Part shown: piece after piece, positions 46,176 to 56,867 of the stretch
Layout of the letters: each line of letters starts with the position of its first letter
How positions within the stretch are numbered: position 1 is the stretch's first letter
From: Triangularia verruculosa
Lineage: Eukaryota; Ascomycota; Sordariomycetes; Sordariales; Podosporaceae
Assembly (NCBI GenBank): GCA_033296885.1
Contig: MU863961.1
Location: forward strand, 94,192 to 158,191
DNA length: 64,000 nt
Direction of reading: 5' to 3'
Notes under the pieces: model-generated
What the model saw: only the letters and a program-made list of their open reading frames with translations
Told to the model about the DNA's origin: nothing
The model's database searches: none
Made by a program: the position numbers and the translations under genes

Positions 46176-47228
46176 TTACACCCATTGCTTGTTACCCAGA
46201 TGCGAGATGAACGCACCACCATATCCCTCCTCAATGCTAGCCTTCTCCCAGACGGACCGAACAGCCTTGACCGATTCCTCCGGGGTGATTGGACCCTTGA
46301 AGTGGGGGGCATACGATGCGAGCTTGCCCACGAATCCCATCAGGCCATTCACCTGCTCTGGCGTGGCTGGAGAGATGTGTTAGTCCAATACTAGTACTCA
46401 GGCGTCCCCGCCAGAGCTGGGAATAGAGATAAGTACGTACCATTTGCATAGCGACCGACTTCTACCAAGCCCGGACTGATGCTTAAGAAGAGGATGCCCT
46501 CTTTCTTGTATTCCGCGTTGAACTTGGCCACGATAATGTTCAGGGCGGCCTTGGATGCGGCATAGATCGGGCCAACGTCAATCTCGCATTGGTTGGTCAG
46601 GTCGATGTCGCCCACGCCAGTTGAGATGGCGATGACCTTCTTGGCCTTGCCCTTCTTGATCAGAGGAACAAAGAGGTTGAACAGGTGGAGCTGGCCGGTG
46701 ACATTTGTCTGGAATGTCTCGGCAACACCAGCATCGACCTCTTCGATCTTATCGGCCCTGTTTTTTGCATCTACCATTAGTCCACATCATCACAGAACAT
46801 CCTGGAGCCGGGGGGGTGGTCGTCAGGAGAGGGAGAGGTAAGACATACAATGCGCTGACAGGTCCGTAAGCATCAAACTCGGGCACGAGACCGGCGTTGG
46901 CAACCAGGTAGTCGACACCACGTTTGCCGACGATCTTGGCGGTCTCGGCGGCCGCCTCCTTCAGGCTGGCGTAGTTGGTGAGGTCTCCATGGAGGATGTG
47001 TACATTGGGGCGGTCGCCCAGCTCCGCGGCAACCTTCTTCTCGGTCGCAGCCTTGTTACGGACAAGACCGATGACCAGGTTGTCCTTATCTTCAGATAGT
47101 TGCCGAAGGAACTCGAACTGACATCAAGGGTTCAAATTAGCAGGGGGTAAGCAAACGCGGTGGGATTAGGTGTGTAGCAGACGTACGCCAATTCCCTTGG
47201 ACACCCCTGTGACAACGTAGACGGACAT
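46176..47228 (-). CDS. Short-chain dehydrogenase/reductase, four exons
   Basis: Exons 47228-47187, 47117-46849, 46757-46441 and 46366-46176. The introns are 69, 91 and 74 nt with consistent phases, giving 272 aa. The first exon is only 14 codons and carries the cofactor turn TGVSKGIG (7-14), split from the rest by an intron. NAG is at 88-90, serine 149 in ISTGVG, and YAASK gives Y169 and K173. The last exon encodes a conserved tail (PEQVNGLMGFVGKL). It resembles fungal NAD(P)-binding SDRs of the NmrA-distant, toxin-biosynthesis-ketoreductase-like group. The substrate is unknown. A single-exon reading would end early at 46391 and lose the conserved C-terminus. Confidence 0.85.
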
Positions 47229-47850
47229 GGTTCATGTGAGTACAGGTAAGGATTTCTGAGCTAAACTGGTTTGTTACTTTGATGGGGAAAGGAGAGATGC
47301 AGACAGGTTCTGGAATCAGACGCCAGGGCACCTACCTACCTTATTTAGAGGTATAGCATATGTCAATTGATAGAACGCAATAGATCCTTGGAAAGCTTCG
47401 ATTCAAGTTTCAATTAGTAAGCTCGGCGTTTGCATTCACCTGAGAGCCTGTTGGCGTGCCAATCCGCGACACGGATTCTGGCCACCCAGTGAGAGGCGCC
47501 CGGTTGGTTGTTGGCCTCTCGTAAGGTCTTGTTGGTGGTTGAATCTTTGTCTTTTCGAAAAATGTAGCCGCCTGGGCACCCCTGTCTGACCGTTTCAGCT
47601 AATGAAAGGAAAGACACAGCCCACAATGTGGGATTAGGCAAAACAGCAGAACGCCGATTCGCCGAACGTCCCGAACGAACGAGGTGCCTCACTGTTTGCG
47701 CATGTCTTCCACTGATCACTTCCCAAAAGCAGGCTCAAGGGGGATGGTTACCCCACAATATACACACGGTACGTTACGCCAACTTCCCGTGTGCGTTACC
47801 ATTGCACCAACAACACCTTCAATGTTGCAGCCGCAGCTACCACATTCCCC
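47229..47850. other. Intergenic, upstream of the SDR gene
   Basis: Contains the SDR promoter, with CACCTACCTACC at 47330-47341. No gene is supported. Confidence 0.5.
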
Positions 47851-48402
47851 ATGATGAGAAGAGAGCGTAGGGAAAGGGCTGGACGAGAGAGGACACGCCG
47901 GCACTCTAGAGCAGAGACCACGTCAATGCCGACAATAATCGTGGATCATGCGCGCGAAGAGCATCGGATTCAAAGTCGGACCAGCTCCCGATCTAGCTAG
48001 CGGCCCAGATCATTTGAGAAAACAAGCAGCAGAAGCAGGAGTCGAGACAGGGAGTTGCCTTATCCAGATTTGGAAGCACAAGGGCCGCGGGACCACAAAG
48101 TGAGATGGGCTCTTGTCCCGTCTCCACCGCCACAGGAGGAACACGGAGCAGATCGAACTGAAAGTCCGGATGACTACCGTCATGCGGGCTCCCACTTGGC
48201 ACCTCCTTCAAAACAGCCGCATCATCAAAGAGGCAGGGCCAGGACCATGTCACCTGTTGGTAGACAGGAAGAGGACCGGGAGTCTGACTATCCCCACCAT
48301 CACCATCGAAATCGGAGGAACAGTCAAAGTGGCACACATTTTTCGACTTGCTTGGTCAGGAGTTACAGAAGCAACACAGAGCTTGAAATGACTGGCATCT
48401 AG
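47851..48402 (+). pseudogene. Interrupted Arg/Ser-rich reading frame
   Basis: One reading frame stays open from ATG 47851 to TAG 48400 except for a single internal TAG at 47998-48000. The product is very rich in Arg, Glu, Ser and His (RRERRERAG at the start, SSRSRSRDRE just after the stop, HHHHRNRRN near the end). That composition is unlike the surrounding frames and looks like the C-terminal part of a low-complexity RS/RE-type protein. Either a decayed gene or gene fragment, or a chance low-complexity frame; no splice pair removing the stop was convincing. Confidence 0.35.
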
Positions 48403-48469
48403 CAAATAGCGCTTTTGTTTCTTGTACATATTTTCACAGCGATTTCCTAGTGAAGCCTTCCCTCAAGTA

Positions 48470-49660
48470 TCACAATTCTTCCTCACTCAGAAGATTCCAG
48501 CTCAACTCTCCATCCACAACCTCGATAAGTCCGGGCGCCGCAATTGTAGCGTTTACCACCTCTGCATACGACGTGAAGTTATCCTTGGTGGTAAGAGCAG
48601 CAATAGTCAAACCGACGAGGATATTTTCCTCGAACGGGAACTCAGCCCCGAACCTCAGATGAGTATTGTTCTCTCCAAACCACTGTGCATCTTGGACAGA
48701 TACACTGATGGGCAATAGCTGTCCGCTAAAATACGTTACAAACAAGTCTGGATCGGTCTCGTTGAAGAACTGTTCTGCCTCGGATGAGCCGGTCAGGTTG
48801 GCAACAAACGACAGCCGCTGGTTGCGTGGCTCAATGATTGGACCGCGTGAGGAGTTTGTGACCTGAAGAGGCGGAAAGATCGGGATTTCAATCTCGCTAA
48901 TGTTGAATGGGCAAGACACCACAAACTGCTGAAGTGCGCTCCAGGCAAACGCACCAACGTTGGTGGTCAAGAACGGCTTTTCTGATGGCTTTTGGTTCAG
49001 GAGCAGACGGTAGAAGCCAGACTGCTGGCCTTCTTGCCCAATGATGGAGGCGACTTCGCGGATAGGCCCCAAATCACCATTGGTTGCTAGCCCTTCGGCA
49101 GCATCTTGAAGTGTGCCAAGAACAACGTCGGTGAAGGTGGCAGCGAGAGCAATGGACGAGTTGATATCGGTTGCGCCGGGAAAGATATAAGTGCAGGGCT
49201 CGGGGATTAAAGAGGCATTGAAGTGTTTGAGGATGTTGGCAGCGTCAATGGCGTGCAGTTGCTCTTGCTGTCGGCAGAATCAGCACACGTTCATTTGGGC
49301 AGTGAAGGTAAAAGGAACACAGCATACAGCTAAAACAGTTGTTAAGATATCGAGTATCTGCTCCTTCTTCTCAGTCGGCAGTGTAAAGCCTGCCTCATCC
49401 GTGGTGATGTTTTCGATCAGAGACGTGAAAAAGGCGACCTCAAAGTTCTCATTGAAGTTGATGAGCTGGAAAATGGGAATACTGCTTTCGTTCAGGGATG
49501 GTGGAGGTGGTGCATCCGAAAGGGTACCGTCTGCTAAGTTTTCGATAAATTCCAGTTGGGTTGCGTTGGGATTAGGGAACCCATCGGCGGTATCGCGGCG
49601 AACAACTCTCGCCGTTACCACGGAGGTAGTTGCGAGAAAGAGAGCCAATACGCTGAACAT
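48470..49660 (-). CDS. LsdA-like late sexual development protein (ferritin-like domain)
   Basis: Exons 49660-49328 and 49267-48470 (60-nt intron, phase 0) give 376 aa. The start at 49660 opens a signal peptide (MFSVLALFLATTSVVTA) followed by RR, a possible processing site. The segment EQILDILTTVLAQEQLHA, joined across the intron, is the characteristic helix of the fungal Ferritin_2/LsdA family. A long N-glycosylation-rich C-terminal half follows (many NxS/T sites such as NISE, NSSR, NETD). In Aspergillus lsdA is expressed late in sexual development; the biochemical role is unknown. It is secreted or wall-associated by prediction. Confidence 0.82.
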
Positions 49661-50730
49661 GATGATCAGGTAAAATACAGATTTGGAAAACCGAGGTATA
49701 CAACTGTCTGGAATAACGAGATATTGGTGAGGTCGAGTTTCTTCCAACTGGCCACCACCGCGAACTTATACGTTCCTTGGACAATAAAATTGCATGCTAC
49801 CTGATTTTGAGATCTGTCTATTCTTAATGTCTCTATCTTCCTTCTCGCTAAAGGGCACTGTATTTGATCAAGACAAACGCCAATGGCTATTGATCATGTG
49901 TACGAACTCACAAGCTGTCCCCCACAACCCTTGGTTGCCATGCAGGTATGATGTCAGTAGAGCTTGCGGACAACGAAAGGCCGCGCATTGACAGTCCCGA
50001 GTGCTCAACCGAGGCCGGATGCGGAACAAGCTCTTCATTGACCAGACGCCGCTCCGACCCGCACGACCCGAATATAGCTCGGGAGTTTGGGTCTCCGGAC
50101 AAAGGCGGAGCAAACTATTTTTGCCTCTTTGTGGGCATACTGGAAAACTCAACGTCCAGATATCCACCATCGGTTGTCTTTCACAGCATAACACGTTTTT
50201 CGACTCTGACAAATAGATGTGCGTTGGATATTGGCAGATAAATGTCAAGAATATGTGCAAACGTGAACTGAGTTTACCATTGATTGCCAAAAGACAAGAG
50301 CAGTGATATACCTACCTGAGAAAATGGGCGACAACAAACCGTATACCTAGCTAGATATCTTAAGTGCTAGCAATTCACAGGTGACGCGCGAGGTGAGTCG
50401 CATCAGTCAGAGTCCCCGCAGCTGGGAACGGTGAACCAAGGATGATCACAACTGCCGAATATTTCCATTTACCCAGCTCTCCTACCAAACCACGAGGGCG
50501 CATTTCCCCATCTTGGACATGATTTTAATATGCGACGTGATACTGCTGGGTCCTGATTGAGAAGCACTACGGAGCCAAATAATCCTAGTTCTAATTAACC
50601 GCTGAATCCTGTAGTATTTAATCACTCCAAATTTTGCCATCTTCCGTCCGTCTATGACCTTACCTAGGTACCTACTTACACATTCCTCAGTTTACACTCA
50701 TCTCACTTAGATGCATCTTTGAAACTCACA
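49661..50730. other. Divergent intergenic region
   Basis: Promoters of the LsdA-like gene (left) and the TIM-barrel-like gene (right). TTACCTAGGTACCTAC at 50660-50675 is the strongest copy of the recurring motif. A 3-codon upstream frame is at 50711-50722. Confidence 0.5.
50711..50722 (+). promoter_or_regulatory. Minimal upstream ORF (ATG CAT CTT TGA)
   Basis: A three-codon frame ending eight bases before the start codon at 50731. If the transcript starts upstream of it, it could lower translation of the main frame. Confidence 0.35.
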
Positions 50731-51594
50731 ATGAAACCGCTTTTGCTGTTCCCGATAATATGGCACCTTGCCATTGCGGCCAATATTCGGAGCATCTTCC
50801 TCTTCAAGGATGTCATGAAATCCAACACCACGGCCCTAAAGACTTCGGGCTTCAACACACTCATCATGTTTGGCGTCGGCATATTGAGCAACGGAGACAT
50901 CATGTACTATTCCAACACTCCGGGAAGTCAAGACGTGCGGGTTGCCTCGGGGGGCGCCTATGTCGGAGGCGAGACCCTCGCGCAAAAGGTCCGGTCACTG
51001 AAGACGGGCGAGACTGGAGTTACCAGACTGGAAATATCGATGAACGCTCAAAACGTTAGGAACCTCATGGCAACACCTGGTCCTGGGCCGGAGACGCCAT
51101 TATATCGCAACTTTCAAGCCCTCAAGGAAGCCTGGACCCTTGACGCCGTCAACAACGACGATGAATCCATATACGATCTCAACAGCTCGGTCACGTTTGG
51201 GAGAATGCTGGGCCGGGTGGGATACAAGTACACAATCGCGCCATATACCAATGCCCAGTTCTGGCTCAACATGAAGAACCAGTTGAATCAAGGGCTTCGA
51301 GAACAGGACTGGCTACTCGACCGGGTGTATCTTCAATGCTATGACGGAGGGGCGAACAATAACCCGCCGGGCTGGCAGACCTTCCTGGGAATGAAGGTTG
51401 TACCGCTCATCTGGGTGATCAATGATTCGAAGCCCCAGTTTGGAGCAACTGCGGCACAGGCACGGACTCGCTTTGCACAATGGCATCAACAGAACGCCCT
51501 GGCAGGGGGAGGGTACTGGAATGACTATGATATCGAAAAGATGGGATTGTCTTATCGGGATTATGGGAATGCACTCTCCACCGTGTTTCCGTAG
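50731..51594 (+). CDS. Secreted TIM-barrel-like protein of uncharacterised family
   Basis: Intronless, 287 aa, with a signal peptide (MKPLLLFPIIWHLAIA). The sequence resembles a domain known from bacterial and fungal proteins annotated as coagulation factor 5/8 type. In those, a barrel-like N-terminal domain precedes a discoidin module; here only the barrel-like domain is present. Recognisable parts are FNTLIMFGVGILSNGD, a strongly acidic cluster NNDDES (D143-D144-E145) after DAV, YTIAPYTN and the VYLQCYDGGANNNP loop. The acidic cluster at the end of a strand suggests a glycoside-hydrolase-like active site, but no activity is established. The start was chosen at the first ATG giving a signal peptide. 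Confidence 0.75.
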   Translation: MKPLLLFPIIWHLAIAANIRSIFLFKDVMKSNTTALKTSGFNTLIMFGVGILSNGDIMYYSNTPGSQDVRVASGGAYVGGETLAQKVRSLKTGETGVTRLEISMNAQNVRNLMATPGPGPETPLYRNFQALKEAWTLDAVNNDDESIYDLNSSVTFGRMLGRVGYKYTIAPYTNAQFWLNMKNQLNQGLREQDWLLDRVYLQCYDGGANNNPPGWQTFLGMKVVPLIWVINDSKPQFGATAAQARTRFAQWHQQNALAGGGYWNDYDIEKMGLSYRDYGNALSTVFP

Positions 51595-51870
51595 GTAACT
51601 AGACACATATCGAAGCGATGTTGATGGATGCAAAGTGCCCAGTCTTTGTTAGAATCAAAAGGTAGCCATCGGCAGCGCTGATCAAGTTCAAAGCTGATGT
51701 TGATTCGAATCAAGACGTCCAGCTCCAAGCTGTTTCAACAACGTGCTGAGATACCTATCCACTCAACTGTTCTGGCACCTTTAGTCTACAACATGATGCA
51801 GCAGCAGCTCCACATTGCCTCATAAATCATCCATTACCCAGTGTTCCTAATAACTGGATACCTGTGTACC

Positions 51871-52710
51871 TCAGCTCGCATTAATCCGAGCAATAAGGAA
51901 TTTCGGTGCTTGATCACGGGCCTCGTCTTGATATGTGCCGTGAGCCGGGGTCACGATCAAGGTCCCTGTGCATACCAAGTCTCCAGTCTCACAAAAGACG
52001 ACGAGGCGGTTGGATGGGTAGTTGGGAATCCCGCCATTGTTCTGCTGGTTCTTGGTGTAGCCAAACAGAACAACTCCCTTGATCTTCTCCCGGATGGCCG
52101 CGGTGCTGTCGCGGATTGCGGCAGCCGTGAGGGCAGCACCCTGACTGTGGCGGACGTTAGCACTGCGCCTCTATCAACGGGAAGGCTTGTGTTGACTCAC
52201 CTGTAACCACCGGCCACGATCTTGGCTGATGGGCATCTCGTGCTGGCAAGAGTGAAGAGATTCTTCATCTCCGTGATAGCCGCCGCTGTGGTGCCGTCTG
52301 GAAGCAAGTTGTCAAGCAGGTTGGCCTTGTATGCGCCGCCCACACCCTGGATCCAGACATTGTTGCCGCCATAGTTGGCCTCCAACACGTCCGCGATCAA
52401 TGGTCCTAACGAGCCCTAGTGGAGAGAGTTGGTTAGATCACCTTCATTCTTCTTCGGGGAGATAGGTGGGTTGGTCTTCAGGACATACAAGATTTCCACC
52501 TTCGGTAGAACCACGAGCGTAGATAAAAATGATGGGAGGGCAAGTCCCGCCAGTCTGGAGCTCGTTTCTGGTCTGACTGCTTTGCCGAGTCTCGAGAGTC
52601 TGCCTCTTGGATAGGTCCTCAAGGAGGTCTAGCGACCTGATCTCCTCAATGCGGCTTGGAAGTGCAGTCACCAACCCGGTGAGGGCGACAATGGTAGTGA
52701 GGAAACGCAT
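51871..52710 (-). CDS. Cutinase (CE5)
   Basis: Exons 52710-52489, 52415-52201 and 52144-51871 (introns 73 and 56 nt) give 236 aa. Signal peptide ALTGLVTA, then a short pro-segment with KR. The family motif YARGSTEGGN sits at the end of exon 1. The nucleophile GGYSQG is split by the second intron and gives Ser146. Asp201 lies in CETGDLVC and His214 in PAHGTY, completing the triad. The disulfide cysteines flanking the active site are present. It hydrolyses cutin esters, so a role on plant surfaces or litter is expected. A TATAAG element is about 120 bp upstream. Confidence 0.93.
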
Positions 52711-55013
52711 GATAAAGAAGTAGGAACTGGATGACTGACTGGGACTGCAGAAGAGAGAGGGGGATCGACGACCAGGTGATGCTGCTGCTACAGATGGAAC
52801 AGCAAAACAAGTTGAAGGAGGCATCTTCTTATACACAATGTTTTCCTCAACTTTTACCCAGGTACAGACCTATCTATGTTGTTGCATTTCTACTTTCCTC
52901 CACACACATCTCCTCGACTTCGAGACTACCACACCACCTGCTCTAGCGAAGCTGTACCTCGAGCTTCAGACTTCGGAAGTATGTTCCACAATCGGAAGCT
53001 CCCACCATTCAGGCCGCAAAAGATGGCAGACAGGCATTCCCCGCATCGGCGTCGCAGCGTGGTGGATAAGCATCGAAGGTAGGCATGTAGCATCGCCGAA
53101 CTTGGCATTTTACCGAGCGACCGTTCTCGCCCACAAAGCGTGGAATATCTACGTGGCTGTAGGTCATCTGCCACTACTATGTCGGGCCTTGAACCTAAAC
53201 GACCTCGATCGGCCGCCCCTTGCATTCACGGTAAGACCTTCTCGGGAGGCGTAGCGGAAAAATCTCTCCGGCTACCTAGGAGTTGATTTGCAATCTTGAT
53301 CGTGGTTCAAGGTTCACCGGCAGTAACAGTCGTGGCATGGGGGAGAACAGGACCAGTTGAAAATCTGCCAGGGCAGTGGAACCGGGCCGGAATAGTTCTA
53401 TCAACTATCCGATGGCCGAGGTAAGCTTGCATGTTGCGAATCTGGAATCCATGGTTCTCCTTCGGCAGTCTCCAATTTTCTACCCGATGGTGGCCCAGTA
53501 GCGAGCGATGAGGAGGAGATCATCGCGTTGATCTTGCCAATATTGCTGATAAGTGGGAGAAGCGTTCTTTCAGCTACATGTCGGCCGATATCTTTAAGGC
53601 GAGTTCCTGCATTAACCCCTCTTTGCCGTCCCCGAAGGTAACACACCAACAATCTTCTCCAATTCCCAGTGCGCCATCAGCACTGCCAGAACAAAGATAT
53701 CGACAATATCGTCACACAACTGTGATGGTGGCCGTGCTCCCCAGATCAGATTCAGCTTTTGAAAACTTAATACCACCTGATGTATGCTTCGGAAAAGACC
53801 CGGTACACACCTTCCCGAATACTGCCCATCCGCCGTGCGAAGCCTCTTTTTTTGCGGAGGCGGGCCCTCTGTGGAGGATAAACAATGAACCACCGTTTCA
53901 CCACCATTAGGGAGTGGGGGTTAACATGGCGCAATAGCAGATGTGTGTCTTTTCGGACGCCTCGATGATTGGGTCCCAAGTCTTCTGTTTTACGTTTCCC
54001 AGGTATGAAAATCTGATGAGATTTGTGGAGGTAGCGAACACAAAGTCTGACCGATGGGTAAAGCTAGCAGCAAAGCAAGACGATTGTGCAGAATCTGAAA
54101 GTGCCCCTGGAGCAAGTTTCCATACTCGTGGAGGCGCCATCTCCTGAAGCCAAGAGGACCACGAAAGTTACCGCCCATTACCTACACATAAAACACGGAC
54201 TCCTATCGACGGATGTATGTCTCCTTTGAATGCAGTGTTCATATCCATCAGGGGCCAACCCCGAGAAATAGAACGTGCGCAGTGTTTGGAGCATGTTGCC
54301 AAGGATTCGCTCCTCGGGGACAATAGTCCTTTCCGTCCACAACTCCACCGCGTTTGCTTTGGTTGTACTCGCGAGCCTTTCCGGGCCGCCTTCCTTCAAA
54401 TAAACGTAGTCGATCAGTCAAAGTGCGACCTCTGAAGAGGCCGCGGGGCCCAAACCTCGAAGCACTCCATTTTCACCTGCCCAACGTCGGTTCTCACGCA
54501 TATCAGCAAGTGGGTATGAGAAATGCCGTCTTACATCTACTCGAATATCTTGTCCGGGGAACGTTTCTTCCAAAATACCCCTTAGTATCCACTCGTTCAT
54601 CCCACCCTTGATCGAGATGCGCTGTAGCTGAGTTGACACCGGTGTTTCGCCGGGTTCTGACGAAGAAGAGGACGAGGAAGACGTCGACAATGAGCCGCAA
54701 GACGACATGGACGTCTTTGCCTCGACATGCACCGATACACTTGGATTTGGTCTGGCGGATGAGCCTGCTGTACGTCCTCGTTGGCTAGGTAATGAACGCC
54801 GACCTGCTCCCCGTCGGGAGCAGCTGACAGGTGAGAAACAGCGCACAGCTGCCGTAGAGAAGCGGCGAAAAGTATGCTGTGGGAATGAAGCTTCTTTGAC
54901 ATTGTTATCCTAAGGTAGGTACCTACGCTTTCACGCTTTCCAACAGTTGGTATGACCGACTGGGCGCGAAAGAGGTCGCCTGATGGTGCTGTGTCGAATG
55001 GTTGCCTTGTTAT
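52711..55013. other. Intergenic with decayed coding stretch
   Basis: The first 200 bp form the cutinase promoter. From 53401 to 54846 the minus strand shows successive protein-like segments broken by stops and frame changes (listed separately). The rest shows no gene. AAGGTAGGTACCTACG occurs at 54911-54926. Confidence 0.45.
53401..54846 (-). pseudogene. Probable decayed gene, unidentified
   Basis: Several minus-strand segments have protein-like composition but do not connect. From 54846 to about 54180 one frame stays open apart from a single TGA at 54420-54418. It includes GMNEWILRGILEETFPGQDI and later LGNMLQTLRTFYFSGLAPDG. Further down, segments in other frames follow: SDFVFATSTNLIRFSYLGN near 54040, DDIVDIFVLAVLMAHWELEK near 53680 and LLPLISNIGKINAM near 53540. 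This looks like one gene with frameshifts and stops, but an intact multi-exon gene with splice sites I failed to find is possible. No family recognised. Confidence 0.3.
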
Positions 55014-56867
55014 TTACAATTTATGACCGCCACCGGCATGCTTCCGACAAAAGCATGAAGCCTTGACAGGAACATCGGCCACCGCCAGGGCAGTTTGTAA
55101 CTGCGGCCACACAATTCTGGCTTCACTGTCCTTTCCGAGTCGTGTAAGGCATTCGTGATAACCATGCAGAGCCCAGACGTTGTTTCTGTGCTGCAGGGCT
55201 CTGGGAAGAGTGCCGTCAAAGCCTAGATCTGCGGCATAGACTGCAAGGGCCTCTTCTGCTCTTCCTTGCTCTAGCAACAAAGCCCCGTAAGCGTGTCTGG
55301 TCGGCTGCATCCACCCCCAAGGTTCATCGTACGGAAGTGCATCGTCTAACTTGATAGACTTGCGCAGACTCTCCAAGCCTAGCTCGACATTTCCCCCGCG
55401 ATACTCCAACTCTCCATCCAACATGGCTGATGCAATGGCCAATATATCCCGACAAGTGTTGTTAAACACTGTCCTTGAGGCTGGGACACTCTCAACTGCG
55501 GTTCTGAAGTGAGCTCTGGCTTCCTCGGCCTCTTTGAGCCTTGCCGTGTTGGCGAAAGCAACGCCCTTTGCGTAGAAAATCATGGCAGTAGTGGAGCAGT
55601 ATAGAGCCCTGTCTTTTGGTAAGGCGAGACGTAAGATATCGTCCCACCGCCCAAATCTCACCAGCACGTGCACCCTCATGGCCAGGAAGCCCTCTAGCCA
55701 GTCCGCCATTGGTGGCGATTTTACTCTTAGGAGCTCCTCCGGGAGTGTTTTCTCGAGTATCTGAGCTGTTTCGATCGCGACTGCGGACTGGCCCGCAAAC
55801 ATGGCCGCATACAGCCTAAAGTGCAGGTCGTGGCAACGGTAAAGACTGTAAAAGTTGATTGCTCCATCTCTTTCGACAAACTTTTGGTCAGCCCGGACGG
55901 CCTCCGTGTTGGAGACTATCGCTGATCGGTAATCCCCGCAAAGCATGTAGATATGTGATGGCATGTGGTTGAGATGGCCCGAATCGGGTATGATGCGCAT
56001 GAGTCTGTCTGCTGCATTTAATGCAAGCTCAGGTTGATCCGACATCTCCATGAGGTGGATGTAGAGGTGCAGCATTCCAGGGTGGTCGGGGTGTTTCGAG
56101 AGAGCATCCTCCAACGCAGCCTTGGCTTCCAATGTCCTCGCCCTTTTTGCTGGTGCTCCCGTTCGCAGATCCCAAAGCTCCCATGGCGTCAGATTCAACA
56201 GGGCGTCAACGTAGACTGCTGCGACATCTGGGTGATCTGGGTGTGTCTTGTACGTCGCCTCCATGGCTTGTGCAAAAGCGTGATTCCAAGCGTACCCCTG
56301 CTTTGGCTCACCTCGACTCTGGGGGTATCGATGCTGGAGGGCGTCAACAAGAGCTTTTTCCACTGGCGTCGCTGCCACCGCTTTATCCAACGCTGTTACC
56401 ACAGCCTCCCTGGCCCGTCGTAGATGCCGACGCCTCTCCCCGTCATGAAAAACACCCCATGGCTTGTTGTAGTTGGGACCCAAGGCATAGGCGATGCCCC
56501 AGTATGCCATGGCGCAGTCGGGGTCCGCGAGAGCTGATCGCTCGAAGCATTTGACGGCCTCCTCGTGGTTGAACCCATAACACCAGACAAGTCCGCGGTT
56601 GAACCATTTTTGGCTATCAGCACTCCTGGTGGTGATGTTCATGCAAAAGTCGCCAAGATCGTAGTAATCATCCTCCCTGGGAATCTTATCAGGCGGCGGT
56701 TGGAGCCCCATCGCAGCGGGTTCACCTGTTGCCTGGGTCAAAGACTGGTTGATAAGGTGCTGACCGATCTTGGCGGAGGGTTGCAACGCTGAATGCCGCT
56801 GTTCGGACGTGGCTGTGAGCTCCGTCCGCTGGACCACGTTGGGCGTGACTTCTGTCACAAACGTCAT
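55014..56867 (-). CDS. Tetratricopeptide-repeat protein
   Basis: Intronless, 617 aa, no signal peptide or membrane helix. Helical repeats begin near residue 85 (KWFNRGLVWCYGFNHEEAVK, CAMAYWGIAYALGP) and recur through the protein. Examples are HPGMLHLYIHLMEMSD, DSGHLNHMPSHIYMLCGDY and RHAYGALLLEQGRAEEALAVY, spaced as TPR units. The set HxxNHMPSH with YWG is typical of a TPR family shared between bacteria and fungi that has no assigned function. It may act as a scaffold. The gene may be bacterial-like in origin because it lacks introns, but that alone is weak evidence. Confidence 0.85.
   Translation of the reverse strand: MTFVTEVTPNVVQRTELTATSEQRHSALQPSAKIGQHLINQSLTQATGEPAAMGLQPPPDKIPREDDYYDLGDFCMNITTRSADSQKWFNRGLVWCYGFNHEEAVKCFERSALADPDCAMAYWGIAYALGPNYNKPWGVFHDGERRRHLRRAREAVVTALDKAVAATPVEKALVDALQHRYPQSRGEPKQGYAWNHAFAQAMEATYKTHPDHPDVAAVYVDALLNLTPWELWDLRTGAPAKRARTLEAKAALEDALSKHPDHPGMLHLYIHLMEMSDQPELALNAADRLMRIIPDSGHLNHMPSHIYMLCGDYRSAIVSNTEAVRADQKFVERDGAINFYSLYRCHDLHFRLYAAMFAGQSAVAIETAQILEKTLPEELLRVKSPPMADWLEGFLAMRVHVLVRFGRWDDILRLALPKDRALYCSTTAMIFYAKGVAFANTARLKEAEEARAHFRTAVESVPASRTVFNNTCRDILAIASAMLDGELEYRGGNVELGLESLRKSIKLDDALPYDEPWGWMQPTRHAYGALLLEQGRAEEALAVYAADLGFDGTLPRALQHRNNVWALHGYHECLTRLGKDSEARIVWPQLQTALAVADVPVKASCFCRKHAGGGHKL

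Noticed and set aside
46391..46777. Stand-alone 128-codon reading of the SDR at 46.2-47.2 kb
   Set aside because: It is one exon extended into flanking introns; splicing recovers the cofactor motif and the conserved C-terminus.
52838..53254. 138-codon plus-strand frame upstream of the cutinase
   Set aside because: Lies in the cutinase promoter, has no recognisable sequence and is overlapped by an open minus-strand frame.
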